This document shows, one piece after another, positions 25,201-33,086 of a DNA stretch of 64,000 nucleotides; the first letter of the stretch is position 1; each line of letters starts with the position of its first letter. The notes beneath the pieces are model-generated. The model was not told the DNA's origin, searched no databases, and saw nothing but the letters and a program-made list of their open reading frames with translations. A program made the translations under genes and the position numbers. The stretch covers positions 3,782,001-3,846,000 of the forward strand of contig NZ_JACCBT010000001.1 of NCBI RefSeq assembly GCF_013409045.1, in the 5' to 3' direction. Origin of the DNA: Actinomadura citrea (GTDB lineage: Bacteria > Actinomycetota > Actinomycetes > Streptosporangiales > Streptosporangiaceae).

Positions 25201-26145
25201 GGCGAGGGCACCGACCTGGACGAACTGAAACGCCGCCTAGCCGGGAAGGTGCGCGGGACGCTGTCCAAGGCGGCGTCCACGATCGAGCGGTCCGGGCTCA
25301 CCGCGTGGACGCTCGGCGAGCTGCCCCGCACCTATGAGCGCAACCAGGCCGGCTACGACGTCAAGGCCTATCCCGCGCTCACCGACGAGGGCGACACCGT
25401 CGCCGTCCGCATGTACGAGACGGAGGCCGAGCAGCGGCGCGCGATGTGGCTCGGCACGCGGCGGCTGATCCTGCTGAACGCGCCGTCGCCGGTGAAGCTC
25501 ATCCAGGGCCGCCTGACCAACCAGGGCAAGCTGGCGCTCAGCCACAACCCGCACGGCTCCGTCGCGGCGCTGTTCGACGACTGCGTCACCGCCGCCGCCG
25601 ACCGGCTCATCGCCGAGGCGGGCGGACCCGCGTGGGACGAGGACGGCTACCGCGCCCTGTACGACCGGGTCCGCGCCGACCTGCACGACGCCACGGCCCA
25701 GATCGTCGGCCTGGTCGAGCGCGTCCTCGCCGAGGCGCACGAGATCGACCGGCGTCTGCGCGGCACGGCGAGCCTGACCCTGGTCCCGGCGCTCACCGAC
25801 GTCCGCGGCCACCTCGGCACGCTCGTCCGGCCGGGGTTCGTCACCGCGACCGGCTGGGCCCGGCTGCCGGATCTGCCGCGCTACCTGCGCGCCCTGCAGG
25901 TCAGGCTCGACAAGCTCCCCGAGAACCCGGGACGCGACCGCATGCTCGCGCACCAGGTCGAGGTCCTGACGCAGGAGTACGACCAGACCCTGCGCCGGCT
26001 CCATCCGGCCCGGCGCGAGGAGGAGCCGGCGCGGCAGATCCGCTGGATGCTGGAGGAGTTGCGGGTCAGCCTCTTCGCCCAGCAGCTCGGCACCCGCTTC
26101 CCCGTCTCCGACAAGCGCATCCGCAAGGCGATGGCCCAGCTCTAG
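22207..26145 (+). CDS. hrpA: ATP-dependent RNA helicase HrpA (DEAH box)
   Basis: About 1312 residues, close to the 1300 of E. coli HrpA. Walker A VAGETGSGKTTQIPK, the DEAH motif IIDEAHERSLN, motif III ITSATIDPERF and motif VI with QRKGRCGR are all present, followed by the helicase-associated domain and the long C-terminal DUF3418-type region ending FPVSDKRIRKAM. It unwinds RNA and is implicated in ribosome and mRNA quality control. Three starts are possible (ATG 22207, ATG 22213, GTG 22225). I chose 22207 because a TATCCT -10 fits a leaderless start; the frame is open to 22006. Its stop shares CTAG with the opposing small zinc-ribbon gene. Confidence 0.95.
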   Translation: MVMGTSVESPLAGLRARLPQLMLRDQHRLRRRIDGAQKTRDAARRARVAEEIAADVEAAERRVERRRLAVPAITYPAQLPVSKKKDDILAAIRDHQVVIVAGETGSGKTTQIPKICLELGRGVLGSIGHTQPRRLAARTVGDRIAEELGTELGDAVGYKVRFTDRSSDDTLVKLMTDGILLAEIQTDRLLRQYDTLIIDEAHERSLNIDFLLGYIREILPRRPDLKVIITSATIDPERFSAHFGDAPIVEVSGRTYPVEVRYRPVTDPDDPSADPDRDQVQAIVEAVDELGREGPGDVLVFLSGEREIRDTADALTKHFTRQKGTTEVVPLYARLSSAEQHRVFQPHRGRRVVLATNVAETSLTVPGIKYVVDPGTARISRYSHRLKVQRLPIEPVSQASANQRKGRCGRVSEGVCVRLYSEEDFESRPEFTEPEILRTNLASVILQMTALGLGDIAAFPFVEPPDRRNVKAGVDLLHELGAMDPAEKDPRKRLTELGRRLAQLPVDPRLGRMILEADRNGCVREVLIIAAALSIQDPRERPADNQQAADERHRRFADPGSDFLAYLNLWNHLREQQAELSGSAFRRMCKNEFLHYLRIREWQDLHGQLKQVAKSLGVTLNTADAPPDRIHTSLLAGLLSHIGLMDVDKKDKQRRGQEYLGARGAKFAVFPGSSLFKKPPRWVMSAELVETSRLWGRINARIEPEWVEPLAQHLVKRNYSEPHWSKKQAAVMAREKVTLYGVPIVADRRVNYGAIDPALSRELFIRHALVEGDWETHHRFFHDNRALLDEVEELEHRARRRDILVDDETLFDFYDARIPEDVVSGRHFDAWWKKARRADPDLLGFEKSMLINESAGGVSESDYPDVWQQGALRLRLTYQFEPGTDADGVTLHIPVQVLNQVRPAGFDWQVPGLRTELVTELIRSLPKQLRVNFVPAPDYARKILDRVAPRTEPLLDALERELTAMTSVPVAREAWDPSRLPAHLRITFRVVDAAGRSLGEGTDLDELKRRLAGKVRGTLSKAASTIERSGLTAWTLGELPRTYERNQAGYDVKAYPALTDEGDTVAVRMYETEAEQRRAMWLGTRRLILLNAPSPVKLIQGRLTNQGKLALSHNPHGSVAALFDDCVTAAADRLIAEAGGPAWDEDGYRALYDRVRADLHDATAQIVGLVERVLAEAHEIDRRLRGTASLTLVPALTDVRGHLGTLVRPGFVTATGWARLPDLPRYLRALQVRLDKLPENPGRDRMLAHQVEVLTQEYDQTLRRLHPARREEEPARQIRWMLEELRVSLFAQQLGTRFPVSDKRIRKAMAQL

Positions 26146-26366
26146 GCGGGGGTGCGCGCGAACAGTTCCAGGTGCCCGCACCGGCGGCACCGCAGCGCGT
26201 CGATCTGCCAGCGGGGCCGGCCCATGCGCTTGGCCCCGCCGAAGACCCCCTTCTCCAGCGGCCCGAGGATCCAGCGGGCGTAACCGCGGGAGGACTCGCC
26301 CGCGTCCTCGATGAAGCCCAATTCGAGGTCGTCGCCCTCGCACTGCGTGCACGTCGGCTGCGTCAT
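26142..26366 (-). CDS. Small zinc-ribbon protein
   Basis: 74 residues with two CxxC knuckles: CTQCEGDD near the start (residues 6-9) and CRRCGHLELF near the end. The middle is basic and aromatic (YARWILGPLEKGVFGG). This is the layout of a small zinc-ribbon protein of unknown function, common in actinomycetes. It overlaps hrpA tail to tail by four bases. No function is assigned. Confidence 0.75.
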   Translation of the reverse strand: MTQPTCTQCEGDDLELGFIEDAGESSRGYARWILGPLEKGVFGGAKRMGRPRWQIDALRCRRCGHLELFARTPA

Positions 26367-26441
26367 GCCGGGAGGGTAGCGGGTCATGCGGGCGCGGGGG
26401 GCGGGGGCTGACGCATGATCATATTCGGGTGATACTGGGAC

Positions 26442-27449
26442 ATGGCCTCGCGGGAGTACTACCCACCGATCGAGCCGTACGACTCCGGGCTGCTGGACGT
26501 CGGCGACGGCAACCGTGTCCACTGGGAGACCTGCGGCAATCCGGAGGGACTGCCCGCGGTGTTCCTGCACGGCGGGCCCGGAGGCGGAGTCCTGCCCGAC
26601 CACCGGCGGTTCTTCGACCCGTCCCGGTACCGCATCGTGCTGTTCGACCAGCGCAACTGCGGGCGGAGCCTGCCCTGCGCCGGCGACCCGGCGGCGTCCC
26701 TCGACCACAACACCACGCCGCACCTGGTGGCCGACATCGAGCGCCTGCGCGAGCACCTGTCGATCGAGAGCTGGCTCGTGTTCGGGGGCAGCTGGGGGAG
26801 CACCCTGGCGCTCGCGTACGCGCAGGCGCATCCCGGCCGGGTCAGCGCGATGGTGCTGCGCGGCATCTGGCTCGTCCGCCCGTGGGACGAGGCGTGGGGG
26901 CTGGCCGCGACCGGTGCGGCGCGTCTCTTCCCGGCCGAGTGGGAGGCGTTCCGGGACGCGATCCCGCCCGCCGAGCGGGACGACCTGCTGGCCGCCTACG
27001 GGCGCCGCGTCGGCCACCCGGACCCGGCCGTCCACGTTCCCGCCGCCCGAGCCTGGGCCGCGTGGGAGCTGACGGCCAACACGCTCCTGCCCGTCCCGCC
27101 GCCGGAGCTGGACGACGCGGTGACGGTGGCCTTCGCCCGCATCATGCACCACTACATCGCGAACGGGGGCTTCCTCCCGGCCGGGGGCCTGCTCGCGGGC
27201 GTGGACCGCGTCCGGCACATCCCCGCCGTGATCGTGAACGGGCGCTACGACATGAAGACACCGCTGGAGCAGGCGTGGGATCTTCACCGCGCGTGGCCGG
27301 AGGCGAGGTTCCACATCGTCGAGGACGCCGGGCACGGCGGCGGCGAGCCCGGCACGCGCGACCGCCTCATCGAGGCCACCGACGCTTTCGCCGCTCACTT
27401 CTCCACGAAGTGGGCGCCCCCACATGTACCACCCAAGTCACTGCAGTGA
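26442..27449 (+). CDS. pip: Proline iminopeptidase
   Basis: 335 residues, alpha/beta-hydrolase of peptidase family S33 that removes N-terminal proline. The signatures are HGGPGGG (oxyanion loop, about 46-52), FDQRNCGRS, the nucleophile elbow GGSWGS (about 113-118), and C-terminal NGRYDMKTP and DAGHGGG with the catalytic Asp and His. The sequence is complete and should be active in the cytoplasm. It stands alone between hrpA's tail and the coiled-coil gene. Confidence 0.93.
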   Translation: MASREYYPPIEPYDSGLLDVGDGNRVHWETCGNPEGLPAVFLHGGPGGGVLPDHRRFFDPSRYRIVLFDQRNCGRSLPCAGDPAASLDHNTTPHLVADIERLREHLSIESWLVFGGSWGSTLALAYAQAHPGRVSAMVLRGIWLVRPWDEAWGLAATGAARLFPAEWEAFRDAIPPAERDDLLAAYGRRVGHPDPAVHVPAARAWAAWELTANTLLPVPPPELDDAVTVAFARIMHHYIANGGFLPAGGLLAGVDRVRHIPAVIVNGRYDMKTPLEQAWDLHRAWPEARFHIVEDAGHGGGEPGTRDRLIEATDAFAAHFSTKWAPPHVPPKSLQ

Positions 27450-27476
27450 CGCGCAGGGGTGCGTAAGGTTCATTCC

Positions 27477-29009
27477 ATGCCTAACAGCGATGAGCGCGAC
27501 AATAGCGGCCCCCAGGAGATGGCCGCGGCTCCCCAGGGCGCGGTCTCCGAGGGCTCGGCGTACGAGGGCACGGTGTCAGGGGCGCCCGCCGAGACCGCGG
27601 TCGCGCGCATGGGCGACCCGGTCACGGTCTGGCCGTGCGCCAACTGCGGTAGGCCCGTCCCGCAGCCGGTCGGCGCCGCCCGCACCGTCCGCTACTGCCA
27701 GGACAACGAGGGCGCCTGCGCCCGCGAGGCGCGCGAGCGCCGCGACCGCGGCCGGGACGCGCCGGGCCTCACCGGGCAGGTCGCGTCGGCGTGGGAGCTC
27801 GTCGAGCGGATGGAGCGGGCCGCCGACGCGCTCGCCGAGTCGCTGACCTCCGAGCTGAGCGTCGCCGGCGTGGAGCGCCGCGTCGCCGAGGTGCGCGCCG
27901 AGGCCGCCCGCGAGCTCGCCATCGCGCAGAGCGAGCGCGACGCCTCCCAGCGCAAGGCCGAGGAGGCGTGGCACGAGGCCGTCTCGTCCCGCAAGCGCGC
28001 CGAGACGGCCGAGGGAGACGCCGGGCGCGCCCGCGAGGAGGCCAAGCTCGCCACCGCCAAGCGTGACGCGGCGCAGCAGGCGTGGGAGGAGGCCCACCAG
28101 ATCGCGCAGCAGTCCATGACGGCCAAGCTCGCGGCCGAGAGCGAGCGCGACCGGGTCGCGGCACGGGAGACCGAGCTGCTCGCCGCGCTGGAGGCCGCGC
28201 GGGCCGAGCTCGTCGGCCTGCACGCCAAGCTCGCCGAGGCTGAGGGCGCCGCCGAGGCGCAGCGCGTGGAGGCCGCGGTCGCCAAGCAGGGCGCCGAGGA
28301 CCTGCGCAACGCCATGCGCGACACCGAGGCCCAGCGGCAGCGCGCCATGCAGGCCGCCAGCAAGGCCGAGGCCGAGCGCACCACCGCCCTGCGCGCGCAG
28401 TCGGAGGCCGAGGCGGAGGTCGTCCGCGCCAACGCCCGCGCCGACGAGGCCGCCAAGGAGCGCGAAGCCGCGCAGGCGCAGGCCACGGCCGCGACGGCCG
28501 AGCGGGACGAGCTGAACACCAAGGTCAACGACCAGGCGGTGCAGCTGCGGCAGCTGTCGCAGTCGGTCGCCGAGCAGCAGGCCGCGCTCACCGCCCTCGC
28601 CGAGGAGCGCGACGCCGCCCGCGCCGAGGCCGACCGCGCCCGGCGCCAGATCGACCAGCTCACCCACAACACGCTCTCGTCGAACTTCCCGCCCGGCGGG
28701 CGGATGTCCGGCGGCGGCCACCCGGGGCCCCCGCCCGGCGTGCCGCCCACCGGAGCCCCCGGCACCGCCCCGGCGCCCGGCATGCCGCCGGGCCCGCCCC
28801 CGATCGGCGGCCCCTTCCCGGGCGGCACGCCGGCCCGCCCCGGCGCGCCGGTACCCCTCGGGGCCCCCGTCCCGAACCCGCCTCCCGCCCCGAACGGGAC
28901 GCCGGCCTCGACCACCGGCGGCCATCCCGCCCCGGGCGGCAACCCCCCGGACCAGGGCCGCTCCCTCAACGGTGTCGACTGGGAGGACCCCCTGTTCACC
29001 GGTCCCTGA
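27477..29009 (+). CDS. Cys-knuckle, coiled-coil and proline-rich protein of unknown function
   Basis: 510 residues in three parts. First comes an acidic leader and a WPCANCGRPVP...VRYCQDNEGAC segment (about 45-80), like the zinc knuckles seen in regulator tails. Next is a long Ala/Glu/Arg heptad-rich coiled coil (about 100-395) with many AExE/RxxA repeats. Last is a Pro/Gly-rich tail (about 400-500, PPGVPPTGAPG-like). No membrane helix or catalytic motif is visible. The layout suggests a scaffold or DNA/cell-pole organiser, but this is not established. A bidirectional hairpin follows the stop. Confidence 0.8.
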   Translation: MPNSDERDNSGPQEMAAAPQGAVSEGSAYEGTVSGAPAETAVARMGDPVTVWPCANCGRPVPQPVGAARTVRYCQDNEGACAREARERRDRGRDAPGLTGQVASAWELVERMERAADALAESLTSELSVAGVERRVAEVRAEAARELAIAQSERDASQRKAEEAWHEAVSSRKRAETAEGDAGRAREEAKLATAKRDAAQQAWEEAHQIAQQSMTAKLAAESERDRVAARETELLAALEAARAELVGLHAKLAEAEGAAEAQRVEAAVAKQGAEDLRNAMRDTEAQRQRAMQAASKAEAERTTALRAQSEAEAEVVRANARADEAAKEREAAQAQATAATAERDELNTKVNDQAVQLRQLSQSVAEQQAALTALAEERDAARAEADRARRQIDQLTHNTLSSNFPPGGRMSGGGHPGPPPGVPPTGAPGTAPAPGMPPGPPPIGGPFPGGTPARPGAPVPLGAPVPNPPPAPNGTPASTTGGHPAPGGNPPDQGRSLNGVDWEDPLFTGP

Positions 29010-29017
29010 CCGACCGG

Positions 29018-29042
29018 GCCCGGGCGGCCGCGCCGTCCGGGC
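29018..29042. terminator. Bidirectional terminator hairpin
   Basis: An 11-bp stem with one G:U pair (29018-29028 with 29032-29042) and a 3-nt loop, between the convergent coiled-coil gene and the small membrane-protein gene. Confidence 0.65.
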
Positions 29043-29264
29043 TCAGCGGAGGCCGACCACGAGGACCAGCGCCAGCGCCAGCGCCGCCACCGAGGCGGAC
29101 ACCAGGACCTGGTCGCGCTTCCTCGCCGCGATCCGCCGCGGCGTGAGAACCCTCCGATGGCCACGCCCCATGTCCACCGCGGCGCGGCGGGCGTGCTCCC
29201 AGTAAGCCCCGATGTACACGGTCAGCGCCGCCAGCCCCACGATGAGCAACCCGTCTCCGCGCAT
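29043..29264 (-). CDS. Small two-helix membrane protein
   Basis: 73 residues, two predicted membrane segments (GLLIVGLAALTVYIGAYWEH near the N-terminus and VLVSASVAALALALVLVVGL at the C-terminus) joined by a strongly basic loop (RRAAVDMGRGHRRVLTPRR). The ATG at 29264 has a GGAGG site; longer in-frame starts lack one. Function unknown. By the positive-inside rule the loop is cytoplasmic. Confidence 0.65.
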   Translation of the reverse strand: MRGDGLLIVGLAALTVYIGAYWEHARRAAVDMGRGHRRVLTPRRIAARKRDQVLVSASVAALALALVLVVGLR

Positions 29265-29396
29265 CGATCCGCCTCCCGTTTTCCGCGGAAGCTCAGATTG
29301 AACAGCGGATCCGGCGCGAGTGACAGTGTCGGACGACACAGTTCGCCGAAACGGGCGGACCCGGGCGGCTGCGCCGTCGGATCGTCGGCCGGACGG

Positions 29397-30086
29397 TCAG
29401 CGCCCGAACGTCTCGGGATCGACCTCGATCCAGATCTGCTCGGCGCGGCCCAGCAGCCGCCCGTCCGCCCCGTACAGGGCGGTCGCCGCGTGCATCTTGC
29501 GGCCCTCGCGGCTGCGCGCGAGACCCATCACGACGCATCGCTCGCCGGCTTCCGGCACGTCCATGACCTGCGCCGTCATCGTGCCGAGGACCGCCGGGCG
29601 GCCCGCCACGTCGAACGACCAGCCGCCGGGGCAGTCCAGCGCGGCCCACACCAGCTCCCGCTCGGGCACCCGCTCGGGGATCCACGGCGCCGCGACGGTG
29701 CCCTCGGAGACGGGCCCCGGTTCGAGCCGCAGCCCGTCGCCGGGTTCGCGCTCCGGCCCGCACACGAAGCAGCCCGGGAACGGGTGGTTCTCCGCCGTCC
29801 GGTACTTCTCCGCCGCCGTCAGCGCCTCCTCGAACGGCACCGCCGCGATGGGCGGTACCACGATCGCTCCCGCGAGCGCCTCGGCGACGAGCCGGTCGCC
29901 GTCCCACAGCCGCGCGCTGTGCCCGCGCTCGTCCTCGACCGTGACGCGGAGCTCGGTGTCCAGCGGCGGCGGCCGCCGCAGCGTCACCGTCACCGTGTCG
30001 ATCGGCACCCTCCCCGCCAGGCGCCCCGCCACGTACCCGCCGTTCCCGGACCCGTCCGGCCCGTGGAACCGCCTCTCGATGATCAT
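29397..30086 (-). CDS. Thioesterase-like (double hotdog) protein
   Basis: 229 residues. The pattern HGPDGSGNGGYVAGRLA at the N-terminus, a CFVCG motif in FPGCFVCGPER (about 97-107) and PERVPERELVWAALDCPGGW (about 130-150) followed by LGTMTAQVMD resemble actinobacterial acyl-CoA thioesterase-like proteins with two hotdog repeats. No substrate can be named. It stands alone, with an upstream region of about 100 bp. Confidence 0.6.
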   Translation of the reverse strand: MIIERRFHGPDGSGNGGYVAGRLAGRVPIDTVTVTLRRPPPLDTELRVTVEDERGHSARLWDGDRLVAEALAGAIVVPPIAAVPFEEALTAAEKYRTAENHPFPGCFVCGPEREPGDGLRLEPGPVSEGTVAAPWIPERVPERELVWAALDCPGGWSFDVAGRPAVLGTMTAQVMDVPEAGERCVVMGLARSREGRKMHAATALYGADGRLLGRAEQIWIEVDPETFGR

Positions 30087-30187
30087 TTCATGTCCCCCGT
30101 GCTCACAACCGCCAAACCAAAACGGGACCGATCATATTGAGCCCCACCGACAACCCACCCCCCGGGGGTAGCCGGGCGCCGCCCGCG

Positions 30188-30703
30188 CTACACCGCCCGG
30201 GAAGGCTGCGGCCTGCCCGGACGGGTGGTGAAGAAGACCGAGAGGGAGCCCCGCAGGCGGGCCCGGGCGGTGTCCTCGTCGACGGGACCGTCCGCGGGGA
30301 CGGGGGTGCGGTCGAGGGCCCGGTCGATGAGAAGGTCGACGTTGCGGTCGGCGACGAGGACGGAGCACGTGTCGCACCCGTACCAGGGATAGAGCATGTT
30401 GAGAACGGCCACGGCGGTGTCGTCGTCCGACAGGTGCGTGGTGTCCAGCTCGACCTCGAACATGTCGGTGTCGTCGGGGTCGAGCGTGGGGTAGTAGAGC
30501 CAGCGCGGCGCGGCCACGCCGCAGAAGTCGCACACCTGGTCGAGCGGGGCGGGCTCGCCGACCGCGAGCTCGAGCTCGTGGTCCCACGGCTCCACCCGCC
30601 GGTTGTGGCGGTAGCCGACGCCGTCGAGCGAGCCTTCGCGGTTGTGCGTCACGTCGTGCACCTCGCCGCCGCAGCGGGCGCACATGAAGCCGAGGTCCTC
30701 CAT
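30188..30703 (-). CDS. Conserved hypothetical with CxxC zinc-type motifs
   Basis: 171 residues. Pairs CARCGG (about residue 8), CDFCG (about 58) and CDTC (about 107) suggest metal binding; the region between is acidic (TLDPDDTDMFEVELDTTHLSDDD). The ATG at 30703 follows GGGGAGGGAC; a longer frame lacks a site. I do not recognise the family. It neither overlaps nor clearly joins an operon. Confidence 0.65.
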   Translation of the reverse strand: MEDLGFMCARCGGEVHDVTHNREGSLDGVGYRHNRRVEPWDHELELAVGEPAPLDQVCDFCGVAAPRWLYYPTLDPDDTDMFEVELDTTHLSDDDTAVAVLNMLYPWYGCDTCSVLVADRNVDLLIDRALDRTPVPADGPVDEDTARARLRGSLSVFFTTRPGRPQPSRAV

Positions 30704-30896
30704 GTCCCTCCCCGATCGCTGAGGCACCGGCTCTCACAGTATCCGTCCGGACGCCTCGCTCGTACCAGGCCGCGGCGTTCGGGTACGTTGAGGACCCTTC
30801 ACCGACGCATCCGCCCCGGCGACCCCGGTCTCCCGCGTCCGCACGCCGCACATCCATCCGCGTGCCCTCATTCCGTGCTCTCGAACGGGAGGTCCC

Positions 30897-31685
30897 GTGC
30901 CCGATGTCGTGCTGAACGCCGACAAGATCGATCTGGTGCGCGAGCGGCGGCCGCTGCTCGACCGCGTCACGCTGACGGTGCTGCGCGGCGAGCACTGGGC
31001 GCTGATCGGCCCGAACGGGGCCGGCAAGAGCACGCTGCTCGGCATCCTCGGCGCCTACACCCACCCGACGCGCGGCACGGCGGAGATCCTCGGGCGCCGG
31101 CTCGGCCGCGTGGACGTCCGGGAGCTGCGCAGGCTGATCGGGCAGGTCGACCCGCGCCACCCCCTGGAGTCGGCGCGGACGGTGCGCGAGATCGTCCTGA
31201 CCGGCGTGACGGGCACCATCGAGCTGGTGCCCCGCTGGACGCCGGCCGCGGAGGACCTGCGCCGGGCGGACGAGCTGATCGCGCTGATGGGCCTCACGCC
31301 CCGCACGGACGCCCGCTGGCCGAACCTGTCGCAGGGGGAGCGGGGACGCACGCTGATCGCGCGGGCGCTGATGCCCGACCCGCCGCTGCTGCTGCTCGAC
31401 GAGCCCGCCACGGGGCTGGACGTCGCCGCCCGTGAGCGGCTGCTCGCCGGCCTCGACCAGCTGCGCGCCGGGCGGCCCGACCTGACCACCGTGCTCGTCA
31501 CGCACCATCTGGAGGAGCTGCCCGTCAGCACCAGCCACGCGCTGCTGCTGCGCGAGGGCAGGGTGCTCGCCTCCGGCCCGGCCGACGACGTCCTCACGAC
31601 CGAGCTGGTCAGCGCGTGCTTCGACCATCCGATCACCATCAGCCGGAACCGCGGGCGCTGGGCCGCGACCGCCGGACGAGCCTGA
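30897..31685 (+). CDS. ABC transporter ATP-binding protein (orphan)
   Basis: 262 residues with Walker A GPNGAGKST (about 41-49), signature NLSQGERGRTLIARAL (about 142-157), Walker B LLLLDEPATGLD and H-loop VTHHLEEL. The GTG start has a GGGAGG site. No permease or binding protein is adjacent, so it could pair with a distant membrane subunit or, as for some ModF/ABC-F-like proteins, act without one. The short, single-nucleotide-domain form argues for a transport subunit. Confidence 0.88.
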   Translation: MPDVVLNADKIDLVRERRPLLDRVTLTVLRGEHWALIGPNGAGKSTLLGILGAYTHPTRGTAEILGRRLGRVDVRELRRLIGQVDPRHPLESARTVREIVLTGVTGTIELVPRWTPAAEDLRRADELIALMGLTPRTDARWPNLSQGERGRTLIARALMPDPPLLLLDEPATGLDVAARERLLAGLDQLRAGRPDLTTVLVTHHLEELPVSTSHALLLREGRVLASGPADDVLTTELVSACFDHPITISRNRGRWAATAGRA

Positions 31686-31700
31686 CCGGCCCCTCCCGAG

Positions 31701-31731
31701 CGCCGGCGGTTCCCCGGGCTAGCCGCCGGCG
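31701..31731. terminator. Bidirectional terminator hairpin
   Basis: A 9-bp perfect stem (31701-31709 with 31723-31731) and 13-nt loop between the ABC ATPase and the helicase gene. The right arm overlaps the helicase gene's last codons. Confidence 0.5.
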
Positions 31732-33086
31732 ACGCGGTGCTTGGCCAGGTGGGCCAGGACCGACTGGTTCGCCTCCCACCCGTCCGGGAACTTGACCGGC
31801 ACGCCGAGGTGCACCGGCTCGGCGGACGGATGCGCGTCCAGCAGTTCGGGGATGCCCGCCCGCGCCACCACGACGCACGCGTGGCGGTGCCGCGACGCCA
31901 GCACGCACAGCCGCCCCGACTCCAGGTGGAACGCGGTCGCGTCGCGGCGCCCCGACAGCGGGTGCAGCACGACCGTCACGTCGTACTCGCGGCCCTGGAG
32001 CCGGTTGGCGGTGTCGACGGTGATGCCCTCGCCGTGCGGCCCGAGCGCGGCGCGGATCGCGGTGACCTGGTCGCGGTGGGCCGCGCCGATCGCGACGCGC
32101 GCGGCGTCCACCGGGTCAGAGCCCAGCTCGGAGTGGGCGACGGGGCCGCGTTGCAGCAGCCGGACGGCGAGCGCCGCCGTCGCGCGGACGGCTTCGGCGT
32201 CGGTGCGCAGCGTGTGCCGGGCGGGCAGCTCGTAGAGGGCCCAGCCGGTGGCCGCCGCCTCTTCGAGCGCGTGGTCGTAGGTGGTGCCCATGCCGCGCGC
32301 GGCGAACTCCAGCCTCCGGTCGCCCGGCCCCGTCCCGGCGCGGAATCCGGTGAACGGGTAGAACGCCTCCGAGACCACCGGCGCCGCCGACGCGGGCAGC
32401 CGCCATGACACCGGCAGCCGGTGGACGGGAAGCTCCGGGTTGTGCGCCAGCAGGACCGACACGGCGCTGCGCATCGGGTCCCAGGTCAGGCCCGCCCAGC
32501 GTTCGACCTCGACGGTGGAGAACGGGTCGAGCTGGCCGGGGTCGCCGACGAACAGCGCCCGCTCGAACCGCCCGGCGATGCGCAGCAGCAGGTCCGAGCG
32601 CATCTGGTACGCCTCGTCCACGATCGCCCACGGCCACGACCCCTCCGAGAGCGTGGCCCACTTCGCGCCCGTCGCGATGACGACGGTGTGCTCGGCGAGG
32701 TCGTCGGCCTTCTGCGCCACCCGTACCGACGGGTGCGCCATGACCCGCTCGGACGGCAGGTAGCCCGACGCCGACAGCCGTCCCAGCGTGATGCCGGGGT
32801 GCTTCGCGGCGATCCGGTCGATGAGGTCGTCGACCTGCTCGTTGGTCTGCGCCACGATCATCAGCCGCTCGCCGGCCTCGGCCAGGTGCGCGGCCGCGCG
32901 GACCACCAGCGTCGACTTGCCCGCGCCCGGCGGGGAGTCGACCACCACGCCGCGGTGCCCGCCGCCGAGGTCGGCCAGGACGCCGTCCACGACCCGCGCC
33001 GCGGCGACGCCGGGATCGAGGGACGGCTCCGGGTCCCGCGCCGCCACCGGCGCCAGGTGACGGCCCGCGTATCCGGTCACGACCAT
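31719..33086 (-). CDS. SF1B (Upf1/Dna2-like) helicase, last gene of the nuclease-helicase operon
   Basis: 455 residues. Motif I is DSPPGAGKSTLVVRA (about 49-63), motif II IVDEAYQM, motif III FVGDPGQLDPFS, motif V TVDTANRLQGREYDVTVV and motif VI SRHRHACVVVAR. This order, and the TVD...QGREYD motif V, place it in the Upf1/Dna2-type branch of superfamily 1 rather than UvrD. It overlaps the 490-residue gene by 10 bp, ending a four-gene operon that also encodes a Cas4-like nuclease. In eukaryotic Dna2 these two activities are fused; here they are separate chains. DNA end-processing, repair or defence is inferred. Confidence 0.85.
   Translation of the reverse strand: MVVTGYAGRHLAPVAARDPEPSLDPGVAAARVVDGVLADLGGGHRGVVVDSPPGAGKSTLVVRAAAHLAEAGERLMIVAQTNEQVDDLIDRIAAKHPGITLGRLSASGYLPSERVMAHPSVRVAQKADDLAEHTVVIATGAKWATLSEGSWPWAIVDEAYQMRSDLLLRIAGRFERALFVGDPGQLDPFSTVEVERWAGLTWDPMRSAVSVLLAHNPELPVHRLPVSWRLPASAAPVVSEAFYPFTGFRAGTGPGDRRLEFAARGMGTTYDHALEEAAATGWALYELPARHTLRTDAEAVRATAALAVRLLQRGPVAHSELGSDPVDAARVAIGAAHRDQVTAIRAALGPHGEGITVDTANRLQGREYDVTVVLHPLSGRRDATAFHLESGRLCVLASRHRHACVVVARAGIPELLDAHPSAEPVHLGVPVKFPDGWEANQSVLAHLAKHRVAGG

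Noticed and set aside
22137..25337. 1066-codon plus-strand frame inside hrpA
   Set aside because: Out-of-frame shadow of hrpA, whose helicase motifs are all in the other frame; this one is Arg/Pro/Ala repeats.
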